Shown here piece by piece: positions 24,265 to 33,924 of a DNA stretch of 64,000 nt (positions are counted from its first letter, which is position 1; every line of letters starts with the position of its first letter). A model generated the notes under the pieces. The model saw only the letters and a program-made list of their open reading frames with translations. It was not told where the DNA came from and made no database searches. The position numbers were made by a program, and so were the translations under genes. The stretch lies in NCBI RefSeq assembly GCF_021545785.1, contig NZ_CP079801.1:3871610-3935609 (forward strand), written 5' to 3'. This DNA is from Halopseudomonas maritima. GTDB lineage: Bacteria; Pseudomonadota; Gammaproteobacteria; Pseudomonadales; Pseudomonadaceae.

Positions 24265-25632
24265 TCAGCGTCCAGCGCGGCGAGCTGCCTCAGGGCCGAA
24301 GTCTCGGGAGGTGACGTCGCCCCGGTTGAGGGTATAGCCGGCAGGCTGTTCGTTAATCAGGTTAAAGGCCAGATAGCTCTTGGCTTCCAGGTCGTGGTAC
24401 AGCCCTACCCCGGCCTGCCAGGTGTTGGCTTCGTAGGCGTAGAAGTAGTTGATCATCGAGGTGCGCCACAAGCCGCCACGGGCGTCGTAGTTGTCTGCCA
24501 TGATCATCAGCCAGCTGTCCTCATCCACGTACATGTGGCGCTTGGGATACAGGTGGCGGTAACCGTCCTTGAGATTGGCTTCAAGCACCCACACGCGGCG
24601 CAGTTCATAGCGCATGGCGTCCGGGTTGGCGTGGTGCGGCGGCAGCAACGCTTCATAGCGCCACTCGGGCGAGTGAATGCGGTAGGCGTTGGCCGGCACA
24701 TACATCTCCTGCTTGCCTACGATGGACCAGTTGTAGCGCTGACCAGAACCATTGAAGATGCGCACCTCATCCACGGTGATAGAGCCACCGGTACCCGGAA
24801 ACTGCATGTCAAAACCGTACTCCGGCGATTGGCGCACGCGGCGAGTGCCGGGGTCGTAGCGCCAACTTTGACGAGGCTCGGTGACATGGTTGAAGAATTC
24901 CATGCCGGTGTTGATTTCGCCCCTGTCACGCTGCGGCAGAATGGTCTCATTCAGATAGAACGAAGACTGCCCCACGGTTTCGCCAATGGTGCCGGGCTTG
25001 AGGTGCGGCGCGAGGTTCTTGGAATGTACCTGACCCCAGTTGATACGGCCGTTCGGCAGCACATAGGCATTGTCAGAGATGTACTCTTCAGTCCAAGGGC
25101 GGTAGGTGAAAAATGAAGACGTCCACATCAGCTCCAGCCCGGTCTTGGGGAAGGGGAACAAAATGCCGCCGGTGGTCGCCACCACGCCTTCGCCATCGTT
25201 GACCAGTTCGGCGGACTTGGCGTTCTCCAAGGTGGCCTGACATACGCTGTCAGGGAAGCGGAAATCCCGACGGGTTGGATAAACCGGCATCTGGAAGGTA
25301 TCTGGGTAAGCAGCAAACAGCGCCTTCTGCCCGGCCGACAGGCGTTCGGCGTACTGCGCCATGTTGTCGGCGGTAATCACGAACAGCGGCTCGTCGTCGG
25401 GATACGGATCAACCGGGTGATGGCCCGTGCCCTGAAAATCGACGTGCTCGGGCGCACCCAGCCACTTGCCGGTCCATTCGGTGATACTGCCGTCGGCGTT
25501 GCCTGATTTTTCGGCACCAACACACGTGCGCTCGTTACCCAGAGACGCAATCTCCTCCGGCGTCGCTGTGGCATGAACCATCGTGGCCTGGGCCAGCAAC
25601 GTGGCAATGCAAAGGGGTTTGATCAGTTGCAT
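24265..25632 (-). CDS. DUF1329 exported protein
   Basis: A 455-aa protein whose N-terminus has a signal peptide (MQLIKPLCIATLLAQATMVHA, cleavage after AxA-like VHA/TA). Family features include EWTGKWLGAPEH, NGEGVVATTGGILFPFPK-like GG strands and repeated beta segments (KQEMYVPANAYRIHSP, KDGYRHLYPKRHMYVDEDSW). DUF1329 proteins have a lipoprotein-localisation-like beta fold and are regularly paired with DUF1302 outer-membrane proteins near genes for hydrophobic compounds; they are thought to act in the periplasm or outer membrane. It is the last gene of the hsaA-kstD-kshB operon, 13 bp behind DUF1302, which suggests handling of steroids at the envelope. Confidence 0.88.
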   Translation of the reverse strand: MQLIKPLCIATLLAQATMVHATATPEEIASLGNERTCVGAEKSGNADGSITEWTGKWLGAPEHVDFQGTGHHPVDPYPDDEPLFVITADNMAQYAERLSAGQKALFAAYPDTFQMPVYPTRRDFRFPDSVCQATLENAKSAELVNDGEGVVATTGGILFPFPKTGLELMWTSSFFTYRPWTEEYISDNAYVLPNGRINWGQVHSKNLAPHLKPGTIGETVGQSSFYLNETILPQRDRGEINTGMEFFNHVTEPRQSWRYDPGTRRVRQSPEYGFDMQFPGTGGSITVDEVRIFNGSGQRYNWSIVGKQEMYVPANAYRIHSPEWRYEALLPPHHANPDAMRYELRRVWVLEANLKDGYRHLYPKRHMYVDEDSWLMIMADNYDARGGLWRTSMINYFYAYEANTWQAGVGLYHDLEAKSYLAFNLINEQPAGYTLNRGDVTSRDFGPEAARRAGR

Positions 25633-25645
25633 AAACGGGGCTCCA

Positions 25646-27310
25646 TCAGAAGGTGTATTTGGCGTTGAACGAGAGATAGTCGCGGTCGGCCATGGTGCGA
25701 CCCTTGGCGACATCGGGGCTTGAGAGATAGTTGACCCAGGTAGCGCCAACCTCGAAGTTGCCGATATAGCTGAAGGTGGCACCCAGCGTCAGACGCTGCT
25801 CGTCACGCCCCATACCCTGCCGTCCACTGCCGTCAACGTTCTGCTGAAACACTGCCGAGGTGGTCAGGTCCCAGCCGGTGAAGACACTCGGGTAGTCAAG
25901 GTACGCGCCCACGCCCAGCAGCACGTTGTCACGGGTTTGGCCGTTGTAGACGAAGTCGTCAAACTGACCGTTCTCACCAGGGTTGCCGCCAGTCACGGTC
26001 AGGGTGTCAGCATCCTGAATACGGTCGTAAACCAACTCACCCATGAAGGTAGTCTGGCTGGCCAGCATGCTCGGCCCAAGGATATAGACGAAGTTTCCGC
26101 TGGCCATCAGCAGATCGCCGGTGGTTGGCGCGCCGTTGCTCAGATAGACAGGGGCGCCTTCACGCAGGCTGATATCCGAGCCCAACTGCACGTCCCCAAC
26201 CTTCGAGGTGAGGCTCAGACCAGTGAGTTTGATATCTTCGAAGTAGCCGAACTTGAGTGCTGGGACACCCGGCCCAAAGCTGACCCGGTTAACACTGTCC
26301 AGCGACGAGTACTGGGTAGTACCGCTGATATCAAAAAACATCGACGCGGTGCGATCATGGTAGCGATAGTGGTACAAACCAATCTCGGTGTTGAAATCGA
26401 CATTCCAGCGCAAACCCAGGCCCCACTGACCAGAGTCGCGCGGGTCATCTGCCTCGACACTATTGGCAGCAGTAAAGGTGGTGTCTGGGTAAGCTGCGAT
26501 CACCCCTGGGGCAAAGCGATAAAACTGCGACCCTGGACCAAAGAAATCGCTACCGAAGAAGTCACCCACCGGGTTCAAACGGGTCTCTTCCCATTCCAGT
26601 TGATAGAAACCGGTAAATGCCAGGCTCTCGTTCAACGACCAGGTAAACGACAGCTGATTGACCGGCAGGTAAGCATCTTTAGCTTCGGTTCCGGGCACGT
26701 TGAACTTGGTCGCATCAATGGGTGCCTGGCCCTGGCTGATGTTCGGCCAGAACAGACTTTCGCCCCAGGCTACCAAGTGGCGACCGGCGTTCAGCGACAG
26801 GTATTGGCTCTCGCCAATCGGGAAATTGCCGTAAACATAAGCGTCGAGCAGCTGGAAGCGGCTGCCGCTGTCGCGTCGGGTGGTGGCACTGAAATGCTGC
26901 TCGTCACCGGGGCCATTGACCACCTGGTTGACGGTAGCAGCCGAGTCATTGTCGTTGTCCTGCTTGTAGACCTGGTCGTAAAAGTGGCTAGCACGCAGTA
27001 CGGCGCCCAGGTTGTCCTTCTGCACCAGCACCTCGCCAAACAAACTGACGCGATTATTGATGGCCGCGTAGCGATCAAAGTTGCGGGTGGCGTCGTCATT
27101 GTTTGGGTCGGCCAGATACGTGCTATCTGCGCCGCGGGTACGGAAGGAGTAGGTGTAGTTGGCGGTGACCTGGGAGTCGATGGTCAATCCGTTATCAAAG
27201 CTCAGGCTGGGTAAAGCCAGCGCCGGGCTTGAGACCGCTGCGGCGGCGAGCGCCAACGCCAGCGGCGAGAGCGCCGCCGGGCGGCAGAGTAGACGATTAT
27301 TGTTGTTCAC
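25646..27310 (-). CDS. DUF1302 outer-membrane protein
   Basis: A 554-aa protein with a signal peptide (LALALAAAAVSSPALA) and a beta-rich body ending in an aromatic residue (YLSFNAKYTF), as outer-membrane barrels do. The motif GRHLVAWGESLFWPNISQGQAP is typical for DUF1302. It uses a GTG start with GGAG six bases upstream. Together with DUF1329 it probably forms an envelope pair for passage or docking of hydrophobic substrates; this is family-level inference. It follows the ligase after 119 bp that hold a short C5/G5 inverted repeat. Confidence 0.87.
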   Translation of the reverse strand: MNNNNRLLCRPAALSPLALALAAAAVSSPALALPSLSFDNGLTIDSQVTANYTYSFRTRGADSTYLADPNNDDATRNFDRYAAINNRVSLFGEVLVQKDNLGAVLRASHFYDQVYKQDNDNDSAATVNQVVNGPGDEQHFSATTRRDSGSRFQLLDAYVYGNFPIGESQYLSLNAGRHLVAWGESLFWPNISQGQAPIDATKFNVPGTEAKDAYLPVNQLSFTWSLNESLAFTGFYQLEWEETRLNPVGDFFGSDFFGPGSQFYRFAPGVIAAYPDTTFTAANSVEADDPRDSGQWGLGLRWNVDFNTEIGLYHYRYHDRTASMFFDISGTTQYSSLDSVNRVSFGPGVPALKFGYFEDIKLTGLSLTSKVGDVQLGSDISLREGAPVYLSNGAPTTGDLLMASGNFVYILGPSMLASQTTFMGELVYDRIQDADTLTVTGGNPGENGQFDDFVYNGQTRDNVLLGVGAYLDYPSVFTGWDLTTSAVFQQNVDGSGRQGMGRDEQRLTLGATFSYIGNFEVGATWVNYLSSPDVAKGRTMADRDYLSFNAKYTF

Positions 27311-27429
27311 GTGTCGCTCCTGATAAATGTCCTTATCCCCCCAGACAGGGGGTGGCCAGTATCGGAAGCGAGCAACAAAAACACGTACCCCAAACGGAGT
27401 AGAAAACCCGTCCGCCGGGTTAACTCTCG

Positions 27430-29025
27430 TTACAGCTCGGCGGCGAGCTGCAACTTGTCGACCTTGTTGGAGGCGTTCATCGGCAACTGCGGATAGAACA
27501 CCACCCGACGCGGCACCTTGTAGTTGGCCATTCGCTCACGGGACCAACTGATTAGTCCAGCATCATCGAGCTGTTGGCCCTGGCGCAGCACCACGCAGGC
27601 ACACCCCACCTCCCCCATACGCTCATCCGGAACGCCCAGCACCGCTACCTGAGCAATCGCCGGGTGCTCACTCAGGGCGGCCTCGATCTCGGCCGGGTAA
27701 CAATTAAAGCCGCCAACGATAAACATGTCCTTGAGTCGACCGGTAATGCGCAAGTTGCCCTGCTCATCCAGACTGCCAACATCGCCGGTATGCAGCCAGC
27801 CATCACCATCTACCGCCTCGGCTGTCGCCTCGGCGTTGTTGAAGTAGCCCTGCATGATGTGGAAACCGCGCAGGCAAATCTCGCCCTGCTCGCCAGCGTT
27901 CACCCGTTGTCCCTCTGGGTCTAGCACTGCCAGCTCGGTGCCCGGAATCGCCCGTCCGCTGGTGGCGGCAATGGTTTCCGCAGCATCCTGCGGGTCGCAG
28001 ATGGTCGCCAGCCCGCCACACTCGGTTAGACCGTAGGCGGTGGTCACCACCTTGAACCCAAGCTCTTCGCGCATGCGCCGGATCAGCACCGGCGGAATGG
28101 TCGAGGCGCCCGTCACCGCCACTCGCAGACTGGACAAATCCACCTGCGCCCGAGCCGGGTGGTCAAGCATCGACAGGTATAGGGTTGGTGGCCCCGGCAA
28201 AATAGTGATGCGCTCACGCTCAACTCGGCGGAACACATCATCAGCATCAAACATCGCCTGCGGCACTATGGTCGCGCCACCCAGCAGGCAGGTAAGCCAG
28301 CCAGCCTTGTAGCCGAATGAGTGGAAAAACGGATTAACGATCAGATAACGGTCTCCGGGCACCAGGCCGATGATCCGCACGTACTCGTTGAATGCGCGCA
28401 AACTTTGGCCGTGGGCGTACATCACCCCCTTCGGCTTGCCGGTGGTACCGGAGGTAAACAACAGATCAGACAGGTCATGCGCGTTGATCGACGCGGCACG
28501 CGCTCGCGCTGCATCCGGCGCGATACGTTCACCATCGGCCAGAAAGTCATCCAGCGCCTGATCGGCGGCTGTTGACTCGCCCAGCGCGACCACCCGCTCC
28601 AGGCTGGGTGGACGCTGCGGCGCCAGCATGGCCGCATAGTCGTTGCCCAAAAACTGCCCCTGGCAGAACAGCAGACGCGCCCCGCTGCGCGCCAGAATGT
28701 CCGCCGCTTCACTGCCCTTCATGCGGGTGTTGAGCGGGACCAACACCGCGCCGGCCGCCTGCAGGCCTAGGGCCAGTAACACCCAGTCGATACTGTTGGG
28801 TGCCCACAAGGCGATACGGTCGCCGTGCCGAATATCGGTTGCCAGCAGCGCGCGGGTGACCGCCAACATGCGGTCGGGCAGTTGGGCGTAGCTGATACGC
28901 TGCGCGCCGTCATCCAGCGCCAGGCGCTCGCCATGCAGCTCGGCGGCGCGCAGCACCAGCGCCGGAATCGACGCCGGCAGACTGGCCGGCGAGGGAAACA
29001 CTGAAGCCATGTGATCTGATCTCAT
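27430..29025 (-). CDS. Acyl-CoA synthetase, FadD3-like
   Basis: A 531-aa adenylate-forming ligase: DLLFTSGTTGKPKGVMYAHG, TTAYGLTECGG, GRLKDMFIVGGFNCYPAEIE and ASNKVDKLQL with the catalytic lysine. The hinge region resembles FadD3, which activates the propanoate side chain of the C/D-ring remnant (HIP) left after A/B-ring cleavage. The neighbours kshB, kstD and hsaA act just before that step, which agrees. Its ATG follows directly on the kshB stop (TGA-ATG), so translation is coupled; ATG 29010 is an alternative. Confidence 0.8.
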   Translation of the reverse strand: MRSDHMASVFPSPASLPASIPALVLRAAELHGERLALDDGAQRISYAQLPDRMLAVTRALLATDIRHGDRIALWAPNSIDWVLLALGLQAAGAVLVPLNTRMKGSEAADILARSGARLLFCQGQFLGNDYAAMLAPQRPPSLERVVALGESTAADQALDDFLADGERIAPDAARARAASINAHDLSDLLFTSGTTGKPKGVMYAHGQSLRAFNEYVRIIGLVPGDRYLIVNPFFHSFGYKAGWLTCLLGGATIVPQAMFDADDVFRRVERERITILPGPPTLYLSMLDHPARAQVDLSSLRVAVTGASTIPPVLIRRMREELGFKVVTTAYGLTECGGLATICDPQDAAETIAATSGRAIPGTELAVLDPEGQRVNAGEQGEICLRGFHIMQGYFNNAEATAEAVDGDGWLHTGDVGSLDEQGNLRITGRLKDMFIVGGFNCYPAEIEAALSEHPAIAQVAVLGVPDERMGEVGCACVVLRQGQQLDDAGLISWSRERMANYKVPRRVVFYPQLPMNASNKVDKLQLAAEL

Positions 29026-30057
29026 TCAGTCGGGAAAACGCAGATGTACCTTGTCGCTGGTCGCCACCGCCTGACAGGCAAGGGTCCAGCCTTCGTTTAG
29101 TTCCTGCTCGTCCAGCGCATCGTTGTGCAGCAGATCCACCTCGCCAGACACCAGGGTGCACATGCACGAGGCACAGGAGCCAACCAGGCAGGAGTGCGGT
29201 GGCTGCAGGCCCTCACGGCGCATAGCTGTCAACAGTAGTTCGCCGGGGGCACAATCGATCTCGCAGGTCTCGCCATCCAGCTCTACAGTAAGACGTGTCG
29301 CCGCTGCCCCGGCGTGCTCGACAATGCCATCGGTCTGCGGCGCTTCACTTTCACTGGGCAGCGAAACGAAACGCTCAACGTGCACCGCCGCCTCCGGCAA
29401 ACCTGCCTGATGAAGGGCTGTGACGCTGGCATCCATAAACGGCTCAGGACCGCAGATAAAGGCTTGTGCCTGCTCGAAGCCTGCAGCCAGATGCGCCAAC
29501 TGATCCACGGTCGGGTGCCCCTGCACGCTGGCCAGCCAGTGCACTACCTGCAGACGCTGCGGGTGCTGCGCAACCAACTGTTGGAGCAGGTCACGAAAGA
29601 TCACGGATTGCTCGTCACGATTGGCGTAGATCAGGCGGATGCGCCCTTGTGCCTGACTCAGTACCGCCCGCAGTATCGACAGTACCGGCGTCACGCCGCT
29701 GCCACCGGCCAGCAGCAGGAAGTCGCCGTCCAATGAGCGCGGTACAAAAGCCCCGGCCGGCGGAAGCACTTCTATCTCACTACCGGCAGCCAGCTGGTCG
29801 CAGAGCCAGTTGGAGCCTCGACCATCGGCCACCCGCTTGACCGTTACACGCAAATTTTCGTTAGCGTAGGGCGTACTGGACAGCGAATAGCAGCGCGGCA
29901 GCCAATCATCCTGATGCGGAATGCGCAGGGTCAAAAACTGCCCAGGGCGGTAGCTAAAACGTTGCGCCAACTCGGAGGGCACACTGAACTCGAAGGAGCA
30001 GCTGTCGTGGGTCTCTTGAATCACGTTGGCCACGCGCAGGGGAATGTAGTTGGTCAT
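29026..30057 (-). CDS. kshB: 3-ketosteroid 9alpha-hydroxylase reductase (KshB)
   Basis: A 343-aa three-domain reductase: FAD domain (RPGQFLTLRIPHQ, RCYSLSSTPY), NAD domain (LLLAGGSGVTPVLSILRAVL, ICGPEPFMD) and a C-terminal plant-type 2Fe-2S domain (C-x4-C-x2-C in CLVGSCASC, final Cys in TLACQ). The order FAD-NAD-ferredoxin and the size fit KshB, which passes electrons from NADH to the Rieske oxygenase KshA for 9alpha-hydroxylation. With KstD this opens ring B. No KshA gene is in this window. It could in principle serve another oxygenase, but its place beside kstD makes KshB most likely. Confidence 0.85.
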   Translation of the reverse strand: MTNYIPLRVANVIQETHDSCSFEFSVPSELAQRFSYRPGQFLTLRIPHQDDWLPRCYSLSSTPYANENLRVTVKRVADGRGSNWLCDQLAAGSEIEVLPPAGAFVPRSLDGDFLLLAGGSGVTPVLSILRAVLSQAQGRIRLIYANRDEQSVIFRDLLQQLVAQHPQRLQVVHWLASVQGHPTVDQLAHLAAGFEQAQAFICGPEPFMDASVTALHQAGLPEAAVHVERFVSLPSESEAPQTDGIVEHAGAAATRLTVELDGETCEIDCAPGELLLTAMRREGLQPPHSCLVGSCASCMCTLVSGEVDLLHNDALDEQELNEGWTLACQAVATSDKVHLRFPD

Positions 30058-30059
30058 GG

Positions 30060-30821
30060 TCAGATACTCATCACAAATTGGCCGCTGTCCACCCGCAGCT
30101 CGATGCCGTTGACGGCGCGCGCCTCGTCGCTGGCCAGATACAGCACAGCCTCGGCCACGTCCCTCGGCTGGCAGGCGCGATTCATCGGGTCGCTGTCGAT
30201 GGTGAAGGCGGCGGGGTCCATCCCCTTGGGGTAGCTCTCTCGGGTCATAGCCGTCATCACGCCATCGGGGTGCACCGAGTTGCAGCGGATGCGGTATTTC
30301 TGCCGGCGACAGTGCACTGCCACACTGCGGGTCAGCGCGGCGACCGCACCCTTGCTCGCGCCGTAGGCGAGATAGTCATGCCGGGCGGCCAACGCCGCAA
30401 TTGAGGAGATATTGACAATAGAGCCGCCAGCAGAGGCCTTCATTAGCCCCACCGCCATCTGACACCCCAGGAATGCGCTGTCGGCGTTGACCCGCAACAG
30501 GCGTTGCCACTGCTCCAGGGTCGCGTCCTCAATCGAGCCGGGCAGCAAGATACCGGCATTGTTGACCAGCACATCCAGTCCGCGCTCATCCGCCTGCAGC
30601 TGCGCAGCGAGTGCCTGCCAGTGAGCCGGATCGCTGACATCCTGCTGCAGGAAGCTGGCGCGCTCACCCAGCTCGGCAGCCAGTGCTTCACCCGCCTGTG
30701 CGTTCAGGTCGGTCAGCAGTACCCTGGCGCCCTGCTCTATAAACAGCCGCGCACAGGCCTCACCGATACCGCTGGCAGCACCGGTGACCACCGCAGTCTT
30801 ATCCTGCAGTCGCCCGCTCAT
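30060..30821 (-). CDS. 3beta/17beta-hydroxysteroid dehydrogenase-like SDR
   Basis: A 253-aa SDR that resembles the 3beta/17beta-HSD of Comamonas testosteroni along its length: TGAASGIGEACARLFIEQG, LNVLVNN-like LDVLVNNAGILLPGSIE, SIVNISSIAAL with catalytic Ser, YGASKGAVAALTRSVAVHCR with Tyr and Lys, and NSVHPDGVMTAM. It interconverts hydroxyl and keto groups at C3 or C17 with NAD. It overlaps kstD by four bases, so oxidation to the 3-keto form and ring-A dehydrogenation are encoded together. Confidence 0.82.
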   Translation of the reverse strand: MSGRLQDKTAVVTGAASGIGEACARLFIEQGARVLLTDLNAQAGEALAAELGERASFLQQDVSDPAHWQALAAQLQADERGLDVLVNNAGILLPGSIEDATLEQWQRLLRVNADSAFLGCQMAVGLMKASAGGSIVNISSIAALAARHDYLAYGASKGAVAALTRSVAVHCRRQKYRIRCNSVHPDGVMTAMTRESYPKGMDPAAFTIDSDPMNRACQPRDVAEAVLYLASDEARAVNGIELRVDSGQFVMSI

Positions 30822-32539
30822 GCTGCCTGCTCCTGTAGCACGGCAGTGGCGACATGCTGGCCGGCAATCCAGCCGAACGTCATGGCCGGACCAAGGGTGC
30901 CGCCGGCACCCGGATAGGTGGTGCCCAGCACCGAGGCCGAGCTGTTGCCAATGGCATACAGCCCGTCAATCACAGTGCCATTCTCACGTACCACCTGCGC
31001 ATGCTCATTGGTCAGCAAGCCGCCCTTGCTGCCAATGTCACCAGCGTACATTGGCATAGCGTAGTACGGCCCCTTGGCGATGGGCGCCAGACACGGGTTG
31101 GGGCTGACGTTGCTGTCGCCGTAATAACGGTCGAACACATTACCGCCACGCTGGAAGTCTTTGTCCTCACCGGTCTGGGCGTAGCCGTTCACTTTGTCCA
31201 CCGTGGCCCGCAGCCCGCCAGCATCCACCCCGATCTGCGCCGCCAGCTCATCCAGCGAATCGGCCTTGTAGTAGAGACTGTTCAGCCACTGCTTGCGCAG
31301 GCGGCTGTCGGGCATGATCTGGCCGGGCATCAACGGGCCCATGGCGTAGTTGAAGCGGAAGTGGCTGTCGAAGACCGCCCAGGCCGGTATGCACTTGCCG
31401 CCGGTTTCGGCGTTGTTGCGGTACATGGCATCTACAAATTCCAGATAGGGCGCTGCTTCGTTGATAAAACGCTGACCCAGACCGTTGACCACAATGGCGC
31501 CGGGGAAGGCGCGTTCGGCAAAGATGCCGCGCGCACGGTCTTCGCCAGGCACCAGTAGAGTCGGCGCCCACCAGCCCCAGTCCAGCAGGTCAGTAGCTGC
31601 GCCCAGAGCCTGCCCGGCCTGCAGTGCGGCACCGGTATTGGCACCGGCCGGAGTGGCGCTCCAGGCTGCCTGGGTCGGACCGGGGAAGTACTTGTCGCGC
31701 AGCGCCTGGTTCTGCTCGAATCCGCCGCTGGCAAGAATGACGCCCTTGCGTGCGCGCAGGGTCTGAATCTGGCCATCGCGCTCCACCTTGACGCCGCAAA
31801 CGCGTCCACCCTCTTCCAGCAGCTCGCGAAAATCGCTGTTGAGCCACAGCGGAATCTGGCGGTCCAGCATGGAGGCGCGCAGACTGGCAACCAGCGCATT
31901 TCCCAGCGCAGTGCGACGATCTCGCTTGCTGCCGGTTTTGCGGCGCCAGCGGAAGTCCAGTTTGTAGCGCAACATCAGGCGGATAATCATCCAGCGCCAG
32001 CCAAAGCTCTTGGACATCGCTTTATGCGCATCGCGCGCGGTCCAGGCGATTCGGCCCATCAGCATGTTGCCGGGCGCACCTTCGCGCAGTCCCGGCAGGT
32101 CATCGCCCAGCGCACTGAGGTCAAACAACTCCGGATCCAGGCTGCGGCCGCCTGGCAGCGAGCCCGGCAGGTGCTGATAGTAATCGGGGTATTTATCTGC
32201 CACCGCATAGCGCACGCGCGTGTGTTTTTGCAGCCAGGACACCATTTGCGGCGCCTTGAGCATATAGGTACGCAGGCGAGGCTCGTCGACCCGGTCTCCC
32301 ACGGCGGCCTTGAGGTAGGTCCAGGCCTGCTCCTCGCTGTCCTTGCCGCCAATCGCCTTGAACAGGTGATTGTTGGGTATCCAGATGCCGCCCCCGGAAA
32401 TGGCCGAGGTGCCGCCGTACTGCGCGGTTTTCTCAAGCACCAGTACGCTCAGCCCTTGGTCGGCTGCGGTTACCGCAGCGGTCATGGCGCCGGCTCCAGA
32501 GCCGACTACGATCAGATCGTATTCGTTGTTGTTGTGCAT
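30818..32539 (-). CDS. kstD: 3-ketosteroid delta1-dehydrogenase
   Basis: A 573-aa FAD flavoprotein with VVGSGAGAMTAAVTAADQG at the N-terminus, GGTSAISGGGIWIPNN and LASGGFEQN. The C-terminal catalytic segment is KGPYYAMPMYAGDIGSKGG (tyrosines 492/493), followed by YPGAGGTLGPAMTFG. These blocks and the length match KstD, which removes hydrogens from C1 and C2 of 3-keto-4-ene steroids. It lies 59 bp downstream of hsaA and overlaps the next SDR. The related enzyme at 6839 is shorter and probably has another ring specificity. Confidence 0.9.
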   Translation of the reverse strand: MHNNNEYDLIVVGSGAGAMTAAVTAADQGLSVLVLEKTAQYGGTSAISGGGIWIPNNHLFKAIGGKDSEEQAWTYLKAAVGDRVDEPRLRTYMLKAPQMVSWLQKHTRVRYAVADKYPDYYQHLPGSLPGGRSLDPELFDLSALGDDLPGLREGAPGNMLMGRIAWTARDAHKAMSKSFGWRWMIIRLMLRYKLDFRWRRKTGSKRDRRTALGNALVASLRASMLDRQIPLWLNSDFRELLEEGGRVCGVKVERDGQIQTLRARKGVILASGGFEQNQALRDKYFPGPTQAAWSATPAGANTGAALQAGQALGAATDLLDWGWWAPTLLVPGEDRARGIFAERAFPGAIVVNGLGQRFINEAAPYLEFVDAMYRNNAETGGKCIPAWAVFDSHFRFNYAMGPLMPGQIMPDSRLRKQWLNSLYYKADSLDELAAQIGVDAGGLRATVDKVNGYAQTGEDKDFQRGGNVFDRYYGDSNVSPNPCLAPIAKGPYYAMPMYAGDIGSKGGLLTNEHAQVVRENGTVIDGLYAIGNSSASVLGTTYPGAGGTLGPAMTFGWIAGQHVATAVLQEQAA

Positions 32540-32598
32540 AACCTAACTCGTCCACAGGTGAAGACAGCACCCGTCTGCAGAACAGACGGGCGCACGGA

Positions 32599-33789
32599 TC
32601 AGACGTAGGGATCGGGATTGGGCAGGCCCAGCTGCACCGCGCCAAAGGCTCGGCCAAAGGCCGCCACATTGTTGGAGATATGACCCCGCGCCTGGTGCAG
32701 GTCGCGGAAGGTACGCGCTACCGGGTTGCTGTTATACAACCCGGACGCGGCCATGCAGCGCAGCAACTGATTGACCTTCTCGGCACAGACGTTGGTGACG
32801 TGAGCAGACTGGTAGCGATAAAGCAGGCGCGTTTCCACATCCGGAAACTCGTTACGCTCGGCCATCTGCCACAGGTGCTCGAAGTTGCGCTCCAGCACCA
32901 GCTTGAGCTGATCCAGCGTCAGCACTGCATCAGCTACCACTTCCTGCGCCAGCGGATCTTCGGCGGTCTTGGCGCCATGTTTGCCGATGTGCTTGGCGGC
33001 ATTGGCGCTGAACTCGTTGATCGCTCCCTGCAACGCACCCAGACAGGAACTGGATACAGCGCGGGTGAACACCTGGGCAAAGGGAATCGCATACAACGGA
33101 CTGGTGTTGACCAGACGGCCAGGCGTAGCCTCCATGCTGGTGTTGTTGGTGCGCTGTACCCGGTGCGCTGGGACAAAGGCGTCTTCAACGACGATGTCGT
33201 GGCTGCCGGTACCGCGCAGGCCCAGTACATCCCAGTTACGCTCGATGCGGTAGTCGCTGCGCGGAACCAGGAAAGTCCCGTGCTCGCTACCCTCTCCGTT
33301 CGCGTCCGGCGGAATGATGCCGCCCAGCAGCGTCCACTTGCAGTGTTCGCTACCGCTGGAAAAGCCCCACCGGCCACTGATGCGATAACCGCCGTCCACC
33401 ACAGTCACCTTGGCCACCGGCATATAGGTGGAGCCCACCAGGGTTTTGGGGTCTTCTCCCCAAACATCCTCCTGGGCCTGCAACGGGTAGCGTGCAAGCT
33501 GCCAGGGGTGTACGCCCATCACCCCGTAAATCCATGCAGTAGACATACAACCTTCGGCCAAGGTCATCTGAATATCAAAGAAGGCACGCGGGTCCAGCTC
33601 AAGGCCGCCAAAGCGCTTGGGCTGCATAGCCTGAAACAGGCCGGCTTCCTGCATGTCGGCTACGGTTTCGTCCGGCACCTTAAGCTCACGGTCGGCCTGT
33701 TCGGCGCGGGCCTTGAGCGCGGGAATCAGTTTGCGTGCCGCTTCCAGCAGCTCGAGTTCCTTTTGTGATTTTTCGCGAGTGGCAACCAT
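32599..33789 (-). CDS. hsaA: 3-HSA hydroxylase, oxygenase component (HsaA)
   Basis: A 396-aa flavin-dependent monooxygenase of the acyl-CoA dehydrogenase fold (group D): FGGLELDPRAFFDIQMTLAEG, STAWIYGVMGVHPWQLA, GRWGFSSGSEHCKW, LGLRGTGSHDIVVEDAFVP and the C-terminal GHISNNVAAFGRAFG. HsaA uses reduced flavin to hydroxylate the phenolic 9,10-seco steroid 3-HSA, making a catechol. I chose ATG 33789 because GGAGG stands before it at 8 bp; the size then equals HsaA. The matching reductase is at 37266. It heads the operon down to DUF1329, and a weaker regulon palindrome is 81 bp upstream. Confidence 0.88.
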   Translation of the reverse strand: MVATREKSQKELELLEAARKLIPALKARAEQADRELKVPDETVADMQEAGLFQAMQPKRFGGLELDPRAFFDIQMTLAEGCMSTAWIYGVMGVHPWQLARYPLQAQEDVWGEDPKTLVGSTYMPVAKVTVVDGGYRISGRWGFSSGSEHCKWTLLGGIIPPDANGEGSEHGTFLVPRSDYRIERNWDVLGLRGTGSHDIVVEDAFVPAHRVQRTNNTSMEATPGRLVNTSPLYAIPFAQVFTRAVSSSCLGALQGAINEFSANAAKHIGKHGAKTAEDPLAQEVVADAVLTLDQLKLVLERNFEHLWQMAERNEFPDVETRLLYRYQSAHVTNVCAEKVNQLLRCMAASGLYNSNPVARTFRDLHQARGHISNNVAAFGRAFGAVQLGLPNPDPYV

Positions 33790-33869
33790 CTCTTGGTCCT
33801 CCAAAGACTCTTCCGCAGCGACATTCGAGCGGGTTACATGGATTATCCGAATGGTCTCAAGCGCGCTCA

Positions 33870-33885
33870 TCGTCAATCTGGACTA
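33870..33885. promoter_or_regulatory. Steroid-regulon palindrome, copy F (weaker)
   Basis: TCGTCAATCTGGACTA, 81 bp upstream of hsaA. It matches the other copies in TCGTC and GGAC but deviates at the sixth base of the left half and near the right end. Confidence 0.5.
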
Positions 33886-33924
33886 AGGCTGCACCGATAC
33901 GGGACTGCCGCGCCCGAATCGCGC

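Noticed and set aside
25937..27214. Long plus-strand ORF of 425 codons
   Set aside because: It is the mirror frame of the DUF1302 gene; the minus-strand protein has a signal peptide, barrel features and family motifs.
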